This document shows, piece after piece, positions 1-7,404 of a stretch of DNA of 64,000 bases. Source of the DNA: Bradyrhizobium sp. JYMT SZCCT0428. Lineage in GTDB: Bacteria; Pseudomonadota; Alphaproteobacteria; Rhizobiales; Xanthobacteraceae. Within the stretch, counting starts at the first letter, position 1; the number at the start of each line of letters is the position of its first letter. Location: contig NZ_JAFCLS010000027.1 in assembly GCF_018131075.1 (NCBI RefSeq), positions 1 to 64,000 of the forward strand. The letters are read 5' to 3'. The notes beneath the pieces are model-generated. The model saw nothing but the letters and a program-made list of their open reading frames with translations. It did no database searches and was not told the origin of the DNA. The position numbers and the translations under genes were made by a program.

Positions 1-219
1 GCGCTTATGCTTGGTACCCGGCTGCTTATCCTGGATGAGCCATTTCAGGGTCTCGCGCCTGTCTTGGCGCAGCGATATGCGGAAGCACTCCGGCGGTTTC
101 GTTCGCAGGACAAGGACATTACCCTGCTAATCACCGAGTCGAACCCAAAGCTGCTCGAGACATTCGCCGACGTGACGCTCACCATTGAAAGAGGTGAGAT
201 CGAGGGCCCGCCAAGCTAA
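1..219 (+). CDS. livF: LivF-type ABC transporter ATPase, C-terminal part (cut by window edge)
   Basis: The reading frame is open from base 1 to a stop at 217-219 and encodes the last 72 residues of a branched-chain amino acid type ABC ATPase. The Walker B segment LLILDEPFQGLAP is visible at the start, followed by the H-loop region and C-terminal strands. The protein is nearly identical to residues 151-222 of the complete gene at 15417-16085; the only differences I see are Phe for Leu after EALRR and Pro for Ala three residues from the end. The similarity continues past the stop codon. This is therefore one arm of a long direct duplication. Whether the upstream part is intact cannot be seen. 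Family assignment is firm; substrate is inferred. Confidence 0.8.
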   Translation, partial: ALMLGTRLLILDEPFQGLAPVLAQRYAEALRRFRSQDKDITLLITESNPKLLETFADVTLTIERGEIEGPPS

Positions 220-326
220 TTGAAGATGCGGTGTTGGAGCCGCCGGCCTAAGCAGACCTCGTCGTCAATGTCTCCTGGGGGCACATATGGAACCCCTGGC
301 GGTTTCCTGAAACAGCGTCCGCTTCC

Positions 327-759
327 TGGACGAAAGCAGAGACTGCCACGTGTGGCTTCCAGTGCTCAAAAAAACGGCTCCAGTTCGTTTTTCGCGGATG
401 GTCTCCAGGCTCCCATTTCGATTGTGAGTAGGCCGAAAGTCTCCGGGGCTGAAAACGAGGCTGTCGAGGCGAAGTTCTCTTGATATTTCAAAGGCTGAAG
501 CTCAATCGGGAATGTCTGAGTTCGATCCCTCCCAAGCAGCCAGCCATTCGCTCAACCACAGAGAGTGTACTTGTGTTGGTTAAAAGTACCGCATTTTATA
601 GAGTTTTTGTGCGACTGTCTAAAGTCTCCGGTCTCCAGAAACCGGCAACCTTGGCGAGAAATTGTCGAAAGTCTCCAGCCCAAACTGCCGAAATTACCGT
701 TTTCGTGGAGACGATCGGCGGAGACTGGTTCGATCGCCACTGGACGGTGGGGATGGCAG
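327..759. repeat. Dispersed repeat, copy A
   Basis: About 430 bp recur with many point differences at 3611-4034 and 7510-7931, and in part at 16155-16234, all in the same orientation. The best conserved parts are the stretch reading TTCTCTTGATATTTCAAAGG, the stretch GAGTTCGATCCCTCCCAA, and a GCGAGAA-containing block near the end. The unit is studded with the hexamer GTCTCC (five direct occurrences in this copy) and ends with two inverted GGAGAC hexamers. No terminal inverted repeats, transposase or convincing reading frame are associated with it. The copies have drifted apart, so this is an old family of non-coding repeats. Confidence 0.85.
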
Positions 760-1027
760 TGAATTTTGGACCGGTTCAAACCGTTTGAACGAGGATGGTC
801 GCCCATTCCTATACTATCTATCGGGCGACGGACTTGCGACACGTCCCACTAAAGAGGCCGTTCGGCGCGCTGTCGCCTTCGGCGCCTTGAGCGCGCGCCT
901 CACTCCGCTCATCAAGGGACGAATAGGAGGTGCACGGCGAAGCTACTCGTTGACGGCTGTGACGTGGAGATTTGGCTAGGCACCGTGAAGAACTAAGGCC
1001 CGCCTCACTTGGCGGCTGACAAAAGAA

Positions 1028-1059
1028 ACGGCCCCAGCGGAGGAGGAAGGCTGGGCCGT
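1028..1059 (+). terminator. GC-rich hairpin, terminator-like, first of a pair
   Basis: ACGGCCCCAGC (1028-1038) pairs with GCTGGGCCGT (1050-1059) with one bulged C, around an 11-base purine-rich loop. It is preceded by an A-rich run but lacks a following T tract. The left arm with its leader, AGAAACGGCCCCAGCG, recurs exactly at 1153-1168. It could be a terminator or a mobile palindromic element. Confidence 0.45.
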
Positions 1060-1158
1060 CGTTCTACCGATGCCAGTTTGGCGGCGTGGCATCCGGTAGT
1101 TTCAAAATATCGTGCCCACTCAATTGATCGTGCTCGCTTTGCTTACGATGAGAGAAAC

Positions 1159-1191
1159 GGCCCCAGCGCGGGGCTGGGTCGAGCTGGGGCC
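1159..1191 (+). terminator. GC-rich hairpin, terminator-like, second of a pair
   Basis: GGCCCCAGC (1159-1167) pairs perfectly with GCTGGGGCC (1183-1191) around a 15-base loop. The sixteen bases AGAAACGGCCCCAGCG at 1153-1168 are identical to 1024-1039 in the neighbouring hairpin. No T tract follows. A shorter hairpin with the same CCCCAGC/GCTGGGG arms occurs at 54278-54294. Confidence 0.45.
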
Positions 1192-1483
1192 ATTCTAGGA
1201 ACGGTGCAGCAGCTCCCACGGCGCGCCGTTCGCAAAAAGTGCAGCACATTTACCGCGCTGGAGCTGGTCAATTTTGACCACTCGCAAAATAAATCACCCA
1301 ACCCAAGTGGCAACTTACCACAAATAGATTCGAGCGCCTCGGCCATGCTCTCAACCGCCAGGGGTTAGCGCCGGCTCTCCCGAGTAGCGGATATCGCATC
1401 CCGATGCGGGACGTCATGACTTGCTCGACGTGATGACCTGGAAATCCGGCGTGAGCCACCATCTTTCACCGTACGTTGTATGA

Positions 1484-2030
1484 ATTTCGCTGCCGACCGT
1501 GGCAGCCCGAGTTCCGACCGGCCCCGACTGGTTTCACGAAATCAAATATGACGGCTACCGGCTGATGCTGGTCCGGCAGGACGACCGCGTGCGCCTCACG
1601 ACAAAAGGCGGCCACGATTGGTCGAAACGCTTACCCTGGATTGTCGAGACGGCGCGCCAGATAAGGCAAAAGCATTTCGTGCTCGATGGTGAGGGCGTGG
1701 TGCTCGGTGTCGTCCGATTTCAACGCGCTGCACTCGCGCAAGCACGACGCCGGGGGGCAGTTCTATGCCTTCGACATGCTGGCCGGCGACGGCGACGACC
1801 ACCGCAAGCTGCCGCTATCGATGCGAAAGACCAACCTTCGCGGCTCGGCTGTTGGCGCGGCGCGCCGAGGGCATTTTTGTCGCGCCCCATCGAACAGGTT
1901 GACGTCGGCACCGACCTATTCCGGGCATTGTGCGGCATGGGCCTGGAAGGGCTCATCAGCAAGCATCGTGAGCGCGCGTATCGCGCTGGCCGGTCGGCAC
2001 ACTGGATCAAGGTCAAGAACCGCCGGCACC
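1484..2030 (+). pseudogene. Relic of LigD-type ATP-dependent DNA ligase domain
   Basis: The segment encodes the adenylation core of an ATP-dependent DNA ligase of the kind used in bacterial non-homologous end joining. The nucleotide-binding motif I, HEIKYDGYRL, contains the lysine that receives AMP. Later motifs VLDGEGVVL, GQFYAFDML, GMGLEGLISKHR and HWIKVKN follow in correct order. They lie in three different frames: the first runs to about 1705, the second covers about 1705-1835, the third about 1840-1890, and the last returns to the first frame until a stop near 2053. At least three frameshifts plus loss of both ends make it non-functional. Homology begins at about 1484 (LPTVAARVPTGPDW); the GTG at 1499 is not necessarily a real start. 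Confidence 0.85.
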
Positions 2031-2053
2031 CGGCGACGAGCCGCGAGTTTTGA

Positions 2054-2631
2054 CTTCCGCGGCGGCCTCGGTGAGCGACCGCACCGGGCGCAAAATGTGC
2101 TCGACGGGATTGCCGCTTATAAGCGCCAATGCCTGGATTGGCGCGGGCCCCGCTCCATCCGGGAGCTGAAAGTGAGCTGTTGTAAAAACGCGGGTCTGGT
2201 TTTCCCGGGTTCGTCGCGCCGCGACCGTTGACAGGACTCGAACAGGGGTTACCGTGGACAAGTGAGGCCCGCCGCCCCAGGTCACCCCAGAGCGGCGGTC
2301 TCGCTACCAGGTCTGCGATAATCGAAGCCGTCCTCGCTCATAACGAGGGCGGCTTTTCGCAGACCCTGCCCGCCGAACATGACGAAGCAGTTCAAAGTAG
2401 CGTGAGGCATTCCAGGGGGGACCGCAAGGTGGCGCGGTCGTGAACCCACACCCGGAAATACGCATAACACGAAGGCGTGAATACGAGGCGGCACATAGCC
2501 GGGTTTCGGGTTTGGTCGCCGACGGTTTGGGTGCGGGGGTACGCCGCATCAACGGCGCGTGAGGTGTGGGGTGGTTCACACTTAAGAACGGCGAGTTCAT
2601 TTACACGATGCCGTGGTCCCGAGAGATAGCA
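2054..2631. other. Non-coding stretch after the ligase relic
   Basis: I see no supported gene. The short open frames on both strands have neither recognisable motifs nor good ribosome sites. The first part may be further decayed ligase 3' sequence. Confidence 0.4.
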
Positions 2632-2880
2632 ATGCCGCTATTCAACCAGTTAACTTGGCGAGGAATTGGCGCCACGCTGGCGCTCATATTGGTCGCGCTC
2701 GCGTTCGCGGTTGTTGGTTATGCGGAATGGTCATCGCAGACCGCGTTTGACGACTTTCTAACCGCGAGCACGCCTTCGTTGTCTGATCAAAACCAGTCCG
2801 CCGACACGCCGATCCCGCCTAATAAGGGGCAACCGAGCTGCTACCGGAACAAAGGGGCGTGGCCAGCTGCGTCCCAGTGA
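2632..2880 (+). CDS. Small hypothetical protein with one membrane segment
   Basis: This 82-residue frame starts at an ATG preceded by GAGAG; an in-frame ATG lies upstream at 2608. Residues of about 12-30 (ATLALILVALAFAVVGYA) form one clear hydrophobic helix, followed by a polar tail rich in Ser, Pro and Asn. I do not recognise the family. It sits among pseudogenes and repeats, so it may be a chance frame or a remnant. The membrane helix and the ribosome site are the only positive evidence. Confidence 0.35.
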   Translation: MPLFNQLTWRGIGATLALILVALAFAVVGYAEWSSQTAFDDFLTASTPSLSDQNQSADTPIPPNKGQPSCYRNKGAWPAASQ

Positions 2881-3109
2881 CTTCCGTTCGACGCGATCGC
2901 TATCCCGCCTAACCAGGCGCGGTTGCCGGCGGTTCGGTGGCGCGAAAAGGCTCGCAACCGGATTTCGTAGGCTTGCCGCGGCCGACGTCGCTTACTGCTT
3001 GCCGGCCAAACAGGCTCGCAGATCAGGACATCATCAGGAAGGTGACCGCGGCACATCGCTTACCCTCAACATTGCAGTCGTTGTAAAGCATCGTCAAAAG
3101 CCAATTATG

Positions 3110-3493
3110 GGCTGACTGTCTGGGGGAGGGGGTCAGTCGGCCATTGCGAGCCAAGATCGCAGTGATAGTTGACGGCGCGGGCACGACTGCGGCACCCAAA
3201 AATTCAAGATGTGAAGCAATTCTTCGACCGTCCCACCGAGGGTGATCCGCTCGTACGGACAAGGACAGCCAGTTCGGCTGCCTTGGAGGAGCGCGACGGT
3301 CTGTGCCGAGGGGGCACGCGAGCGATCTCGCAAGCCTTTTTCGCCTTCCGCTCGGTACCTGCCTAAGGTCTGATAACCAGTTTTCGGGCTAATGTTAAAT
3401 TGCCTGCAAGCAGCGTACATTTGACCTCGGAGGTAACGCAAGCATGACAAAATTGCCCTGCGCCTCGCAAATGGAGCTTGTCGTCCATGGCAT
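3110..3493 (-). pseudogene. Truncated IS481-type transposase relic
   Basis: The minus strand encodes the N-terminal helix-turn-helix half of an IS481-family transposase. It begins MPWTTSSICE near 3491 and, after a frameshift near 3400, continues with CRQFNISPKTGYQTLGRYRAEGEKGLRDRSRAP, here described by its core FNISPKTGYQTLGRYRAEGE. A second frameshift near 3250 leads into LSVRADHPRWDGRRIASHL. The frame then runs out with no trace of the DDE catalytic core. No intact terminal inverted repeats are visible. The relic lies 120 bp from repeat copy B, which raises the question whether the two moved together, but no other repeat copy has transposase sequence beside it. Confidence 0.75.
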
Positions 3494-3610
3494 GTAAGCC
3501 TCCCAAACCGATTTGTTGGACTGACCCTTGCCGGAATATGTTGTCACCGACCTCGACGATGCGCGAATCCGATCTTGGCGGCGCTTAAGTGGACTTCGCG
3601 CTTTGGGTTG

Positions 3611-4034
3611 AGACGAAGCAGACTGCATGGGGTGCCATCCCGTGCTCGAAAAAAGGCCCTAGTTCGTTTTTCAAGGATAGTCTCCCAGGCTCCCACTTGG
3701 ATTGTGAGAAGGCCGAAAAGTCTCCTGTAGAGGTTTTCGAGGCAAAATTCTCTTGATATTTCAAAGGCCGAAACTCAATCGCGAATGTCTAAGTTCGATC
3801 CCTCCCAAGGCAGCCATGCAGTCACTCAACTAGAGAGAGTGTGCCAGTATCGGTTGAAAGTACCGCATATTATAGGGTTTTCGTGCGATTGTCCAAAGTC
3901 TCTGGTCTCCGGAAATCGGCAACCTTGGCGAGAAATTGCCGAAAGTCTCCAGCCCAAACCGCAGAAATTCCCGTTTTCATGGAGACGATTGGCGGAGACA
4001 GGTTCGAGCACCACTGAGCGGTAGGGTTGGCAGA
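3611..4034. repeat. Dispersed repeat, copy B
   Basis: Second copy of the repeat described at 327-759, same orientation. It contains the conserved TTCTCTTGATATTTCAAAGG and GTTCGATCCCTCCCAA segments and the terminal GGAGAC hexamers. Some GTCTCC motifs have become GTCTCT. It ends CACTGAGCGGTAG, as copy C does, whereas copy A ends differently. Confidence 0.85.
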
Positions 4035-4169
4035 TGACCACCGCGATTACCGGGGCAAATCTGAGCCAAGCTAAAGTCGCGCGCGAGCCTTCTCTAATGC
4101 CTAGCGAGCACCAACGAGCGTGCTTGCAGGATCATTCATCTTCGACGTCTACGGCTAAGCTGCGGTGGG

Positions 4170-4186
4170 GACGACCTTAGGTCGTC
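4170..4186. promoter_or_regulatory. Near-perfect 17-bp palindrome
   Basis: GACGACCT (4170-4177) and AGGTCGTC (4179-4186) are perfect inverted arms around one central T. The loop is too small for a stable RNA hairpin, so a dimeric protein operator is the more natural reading. It lies between repeat copy B and the 3' end of the small minus-strand gene at 4243, so what it would control is unclear. Confidence 0.35.
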
Positions 4187-4242
4187 AGCCGTTACGTCAA
4201 CCAGCGTGAAATCGGCGCCGGACGATTCCGCTAACGCGGCAC

Positions 4243-4512
4243 TTAAACGCTATTCGGGTCCTTTGGGTGATACTCGACCTTCTTGGCCTCCAGCTCGTCG
4301 ATTAGCTTCTGAGCACCATCGCGTTTAAGCAACTCTGGTGGCCCGGTAGGCTCCCACCTGCAACGAAGCAGGGCATCATGTGTGACAAGTGCGACGAGAT
4401 CGACAAGACCATCTTGCGCTACCGAAATATTCAGCGGAGGGTTCTCGATCAAATGCTGTACGTCTACCGGGATATTTTGTTCCGCGAACTTCGTTAACGC
4501 GCGTTTGGACAC
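4243..4512 (-). CDS. Hypothetical protein, 89 residues
   Basis: The frame starts at GTG 4510-4512 and encodes a soluble, mixed-charge protein with no signal peptide or membrane helix. Its C-terminal third (KLIDELEAKKVEYHPKDP) is helical and charged. I do not recognise a family. Amino-acid composition looks like a real globular protein and the frame is not a shadow of another gene. The 5' end points away from the heat-shock operon, so the two share an upstream region of about 280 bp. No clear Shine-Dalgarno sequence is present before the GTG, which lowers confidence in the start. Confidence 0.5.
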   Translation of the reverse strand: MSKRALTKFAEQNIPVDVQHLIENPPLNISVAQDGLVDLVALVTHDALLRCRWEPTGPPELLKRDGAQKLIDELEAKKVEYHPKDPNSV

Positions 4513-4695
4513 TTTCTAAATCACCTTAGGACACAAGGCCTTAATCGGGCAGCAGCGAAAGGCCATGTAAGAACAAATCACGATTAGAAACATATTGGTG
4601 CCAACGGCCGAAATCGGGACCAAAAAAAATTTTGAAGGACCCCTTGAAACCAAAAACGGGTTTTTCTAGTTCTGGTGGCGTCACCATTGTGTGAT

Positions 4696-4783
4696 TTCTG
4701 GGCGCCATTCGGGCCCAGAACAGGAAGAGACGGGCACCGGTCGTGTCCGGTGCCGCTCGTACCCATTTTGCTCTTAGGAGGAT
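4696..4783 (+). promoter_or_regulatory. ROSE-type RNA thermometer
   Basis: Three successive hairpins precede the small heat-shock gene. TTCTGGGC pairs with GCCCAGAA (4696-4703/4713-4720), GGCACCGG pairs with CCGGTGCC (4733-4740/4747-4754), and the last hairpin (4768-4783) reads TTGCTCTTAGGAGGAT. In that hairpin CTC pairs with GAG, flanked by a G-G mismatch, a U-A pair and a U-U mismatch, and it hides the ribosome site AGGAGG at 4776-4781. This matches the known ROSE element of rhizobial heat-shock genes, in which heating melts the last hairpin and allows translation. The fold is read directly from the sequence; temperature response is inferred. Confidence 0.85.
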
Positions 4784-4789
4784 CTGGCT

Positions 4790-5245
4790 ATGCGCACTTA
4801 CGACTTCTCACCGCTCTGGCGTTCGACCATCGGCTTCGACCGCCTTTTCGACCTCGCAGAAACCGCTCAGCGCGGTGTCGAGGATAACTATCCGCCCTAC
4901 AACATCGCCCGCCTCGATGACGACCGGTACCAGATCTCTCTGGCGGTTGCCGGCTTCTCCCCTGAAGAGATTTCGATCACGGCTGAGCAGAACGTCGTGA
5001 CGATCGAGGGTAACAAGGCCGACAAGCCCGACGCCCAGTATCTCTATCGCGGCATTTCGACCCGCGGTTTCAAACGACAGTTCAACTTGGCCGACTACGT
5101 CAGGGTCAAGAACGCGTCCTTTGACAATGGCCTGCTCAAGATCGAGCTATTCCGCGAAATCCCTGAGGCCATGAAGCCGCGACGGATCGCGATCAATGAA
5201 ACCACGCCGGGCAACGTGCAAAAGCTCGAGGCCAAAGCGGCTTAG
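4790..5245 (+). CDS. Small heat-shock protein, Hsp20/IbpA family
   Basis: This 151-residue cytoplasmic chaperone of the alpha-crystallin family would hold unfolding proteins for refolding by ATP-dependent chaperones. The alpha-crystallin domain spans about residues 35-130, with the strand PYNIARLDDDRYQISLAVAGF, the core NVVTIEG, and the typical FKRQFNLADYV and FDNGLLKIEL segments; the latter carries the GLL variant of the A-x-x-x-n-G-v-L motif. Length is normal for class A rhizobial small heat-shock proteins. The ATG lies 8 bases after AGGAGG, which is sequestered by the ROSE hairpin. It is the first gene of a string ending in rpoH. Paralogues are usual in rhizobia, so no specific hsp letter is given. 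Confidence 0.95.
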   Translation: MRTYDFSPLWRSTIGFDRLFDLAETAQRGVEDNYPPYNIARLDDDRYQISLAVAGFSPEEISITAEQNVVTIEGNKADKPDAQYLYRGISTRGFKRQFNLADYVRVKNASFDNGLLKIELFREIPEAMKPRRIAINETTPGNVQKLEAKAA

Positions 5246-5306
5246 GTTTCTGAAGGGGCGGCCTGGTCGAGAACCGGGCCGCCAATCACTCGTCGTTAGA
5301 AGGGAG

Positions 5307-5633
5307 ATGACCATGCGGCCGACGACCGCCACGGGCGATAACGTGTTTGATTTTGAAGCCATCCTTCACCCCGGCATAGTCTTCGAACATCCCAGGGACG
5401 TTGTGGCTGATCCAGGCCTCACGTTGGGCGAAAAGCGGGCAATTCTTGCTTCGTGGGCCTCCGACGCTTCAGCGATTGCTTCATGCCCTGCGCTTCGGGC
5501 GCCGGCGGGCCTGAAAGCCCCCGTCAACATCGACACCGTATTGGAAGCGTTGTGCGAGCTTGACGGCAAACCCCGCGATCCTCCTGGCGGCAAGCCGAAA
5601 CGACGCTTTTCCGTTTCCCGTGTAGCAGCCTAG
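5307..5633 (+). CDS. Conserved hypothetical protein of the heat-shock operon, 108 residues
   Basis: Starts at ATG 5307, six bases after GGGAG, 61 bases downstream of the Hsp20 stop. The protein has no membrane segment. Its centre carries HPRDVVADPGLTLGEKRAIL followed by SWASDA, a segment I have seen in uncharacterised rhizobial proteins encoded next to small heat-shock genes. The C terminus is rich in Pro, Arg and Lys (KPRDPPGGKPKRR). The spacing and common strand place it in the ROSE-controlled operon. Function is unknown; a stress-related adaptor role would be speculation. Confidence 0.8.
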   Translation: MTMRPTTATGDNVFDFEAILHPGIVFEHPRDVVADPGLTLGEKRAILASWASDASAIASCPALRAPAGLKAPVNIDTVLEALCELDGKPRDPPGGKPKRRFSVSRVAA

Positions 5634-5644
5634 ACGAGGGAGCT

Positions 5645-5884
5645 ATGGAGACGACCAGCCTTCCGTATCGCCACGGGAACGAACAAGTTTGGGCTGAGTG
5701 GCTTCAGCGCGAAGCCGCTTCGTGGATGGGCCACACGCGAGCCAGGCAATCAGGCCGTGTCAGCCTGCGAAACGCCCGAAAAATCCCGGTGACGGTCAAG
5801 CGTTCAAGTCAAGCGGCAAACGTCAACAATCGAGGAACGATCTCGCCGCAGCGTTCGCATTGCTGCAACTCCCCGCAGGGATAA
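5645..5884 (+). CDS. Small hypothetical protein, 79 residues
   Basis: The ATG at 5645 follows GAGGGAG by three to four bases and starts 11 bases after the previous stop, as expected inside an operon. The N terminus, METTSLPYRHGNEQVWAEWL, looks like a real protein; the second half is rich in Arg, Ser and Asn with two adjacent Cys near the end, and may be shifted out of its original frame. I do not recognise a family. The operon position and ribosome site are the main support. Confidence 0.45.
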   Translation: METTSLPYRHGNEQVWAEWLQREAASWMGHTRARQSGRVSLRNARKIPVTVKRSSQAANVNNRGTISPQRSHCCNSPQG

Positions 5885-5888
5885 CAAA

Positions 5889-6089
5889 ATGCTGGCGCGC
5901 TTGCGCGCGCACCGCAACAACATCCATCGCTACCGGAGGCTGCTGAAAACGGAGCTGTCGGACCTAGAGCGCGATTTCATTCTCCGGCGCCTGGAAGAGG
6001 AGGAAGGCTCGTTCAATCAACTCTCGGCAACTGCGTGTTCTGTGCCATTGGGTCGGGCGGCATCCATGCGGTCGGAAAGTCATGTTTGA
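5889..6089 (+). CDS. Small hypothetical protein, 66 residues
   Basis: The ATG at 5889 follows AGGGA and lies four bases after the previous stop. The first forty residues (LRAHRNNIHRYRRLLKTELS then DLERDFILRRLEEEE) form a highly charged amphipathic helix typical of small rhizobial stress-operon proteins. The last twenty residues look unlike the rest, so a late frameshift is possible. It overlaps the next gene by eight bases. Function unknown. Confidence 0.6.
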   Translation: MLARLRAHRNNIHRYRRLLKTELSDLERDFILRRLEEEEGSFNQLSATACSVPLGRAASMRSESHV

Positions 6090-6291
6090 CGTTGATGCGT
6101 TGGTCGTGCGGGGACATGAGAAGGTTATACAACATTACCGCTGGCTACTGGACCGTTCGGCTGAACCAGAGCGTGTGGCTCTTCAGAAGCGGATGGAAAA
6201 GCGATGGCGGAGCTCAACCAGCATTTGGCTCTACGAGCGCCTGGCCGAGGAACACTCACGGGCTGACCAAAGCTATCGTCGGGCGGCGTAA
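6082..6291 (+). CDS. Small hypothetical protein, 69 residues
   Basis: Begins at ATG 6082, after CGGAAAG, inside the last codons of the preceding gene. The sequence is helical and charged (GHEKVIQHYRWLLDRSAEPE, then VALQKRMEKRW), with no membrane segment. It resembles the previous small protein in style but not in sequence. Tight spacing on both sides supports co-expression with rpoH. Function unknown. Confidence 0.55.
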   Translation: MFDVDALVVRGHEKVIQHYRWLLDRSAEPERVALQKRMEKRWRSSTSIWLYERLAEEHSRADQSYRRAA

Positions 6292-6322
6292 TGGCACCGG
6301 GAATTTCGATTCGTGATGAGCA

Positions 6323-6526
6323 ATGGAAGAAAGGGATCTGGTCTGGGCTATGTTGGGAGTTGGGATTGCTGCGGTGATGCTCGTGGCAGGATTGCTGTTC
6401 CTCGTCACTCGAGAAGTGCCGGTCGCGCCGCCCCAGCCGGTACCAACGGTTACGTCGTTCATATCCGGCTTTACGCAGGCTGAAGTCCAATCAACCCAAG
6501 TCAAATCAACAGAGGCATCGTCATGA
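6323..6526 (+). CDS. Small membrane protein upstream of rpoH, 67 residues
   Basis: One strongly hydrophobic segment (residues about 8-29, VWAMLGVGIAAVMLVAGLLFLV) follows a short acidic N terminus (MEERD), so the protein should be a single-pass inner-membrane protein with a Pro/Thr/Ser-rich tail of about 35 residues. Its stop overlaps the rpoH start in ATGA (6523-6526), so the two are probably translationally coupled. I do not recognise a family. A role in modulating RpoH, which is controlled by membrane targeting in some bacteria, is only a speculation from the coupling. Confidence 0.65.
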   Translation: MEERDLVWAMLGVGIAAVMLVAGLLFLVTREVPVAPPQPVPTVTSFISGFTQAEVQSTQVKSTEASS

Positions 6527-7404
6527 TAGCTAACGCCAGAACCCTTCCAGCACTTTCAGGCGGACTTGCCCACTACCTCACCGAGATTCGCAAATTTCCG
6601 CTGCTTACCTGGGAAGATGAAGTCACGTATGCCCGCCGTTGCCGTGACCAAAACGACCGGGAAGCGGCCTATCAACTGGTTACGAGCCATTTGCGCTTGG
6701 TTGCCAAGATTGCGATGCGCTACCGCGGCTATGGGCTTCCCGTTGCCGATATCATCTCCGAAGGCAACGTCGGTTTGATGATTGCCGTGAAGCGGTTTGA
6801 TCCTGACAGTGGCTTCCGCCTGGCGACCTATGCGATGTGGTGGATCAAGGCCCACATCCAGGACTACATCTTGCGCACCTGGTCATTGGTCAAGATCGGA
6901 GCGAGTTCGGCGCAAAAGAAACTTTTCTTCAAACTTCGGCAGACGAAAGCTCGGATCTCGGCGCCCGAAGACGGTGACTTGCGACCTGAACACGTTCAGT
7001 TGCTGGCCACTCGGCTGCAGGTCAACGAGCAAGAGGTGATTGACATGGACCGCCGGCTTCGCGGCGACGTATCGTTGAACGTTCCGGTTAACAACTTGGA
7101 AGAGGCGGGCGATTGGCAGGATTGGCTGGTAGATCCAACCGCCAGTCCTCAGGACGTCAGTGCCGAGGATGACGAATCAGGAAAACGCCGTCGCGCCCTC
7201 GCGGAGGCCTTGAAGATGCTTAGCGATCGTGAGCGCGATATCATCCAACGTCGGCACATGGCGGATGAAGCCGAGAACCTCGATTTTTTCGCCACCAAAT
7301 ATGGCATCTCCCGGGAACGCGTCAGGCAAATCGAGACGCGCGCTTTAGCCAAGCTCACGAAGTCTGTGAAGGACCGGTTTGCGAAACACGCTACGCAGCT
7401 TTAA
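6523..7404 (+). CDS. rpoH: Heat-shock sigma factor RpoH (sigma-32)
   Basis: This 293-residue sigma-70-family factor directs RNA polymerase to heat-shock promoters. Region 1.2 is at the N terminus (LPALSGGLAHYLTEIRKFPLL), region 2 runs from about residue 50 to 125 with SHLRLVAKIAMRY, DIISEGNVGLM and TYAMWWIKAHIQDYILRTW, the RpoH-specific box QKKLFFKLR follows near residue 130, and region 4.2 with GISRERVRQIETRALAKL is near the C terminus. Length is typical. It is the last gene of the ROSE-controlled string and overlaps the preceding membrane-protein gene by four bases. In Bradyrhizobium japonicum one rpoH is likewise linked to a ROSE-controlled small heat-shock gene, which supports the operon reading. 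Rhizobia often carry several rpoH paralogues. Confidence 0.95.
   Translation: MIANARTLPALSGGLAHYLTEIRKFPLLTWEDEVTYARRCRDQNDREAAYQLVTSHLRLVAKIAMRYRGYGLPVADIISEGNVGLMIAVKRFDPDSGFRLATYAMWWIKAHIQDYILRTWSLVKIGASSAQKKLFFKLRQTKARISAPEDGDLRPEHVQLLATRLQVNEQEVIDMDRRLRGDVSLNVPVNNLEEAGDWQDWLVDPTASPQDVSAEDDESGKRRRALAEALKMLSDRERDIIQRRHMADEAENLDFFATKYGISRERVRQIETRALAKLTKSVKDRFAKHATQL

Larger units (their letters stand above)
760..1483. other. Gene-poor stretch with two hairpins
   Basis: No reading frame here has a plausible ribosome site together with recognisable protein sequence. The only structure I see is the pair of related hairpins at 1028-1059 and 1159-1191. The rest looks like decayed intergenic DNA between the repeat and the ligase relic. 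Confidence 0.5.

Noticed and set aside
498..545. Possible tRNA gene in repeat copy A (also in B and C)
   Set aside because: Only the T-loop-like GTTCGATCCC and a nearby GCCA are present; the T stem does not pair and no acceptor, D or anticodon arm precedes it.
565..762. Short frames inside the repeats that look alike between copies
   Set aside because: They start and stop at different places, lack ribosome sites, and are alike only because the DNA is repeated.
4643..4670. RpoH-type promoter (CTTGAA) before hsp20
   Set aside because: CTTGAA is present at 4643-4648, but no convincing -10 element lies at a suitable distance, so I did not list it.
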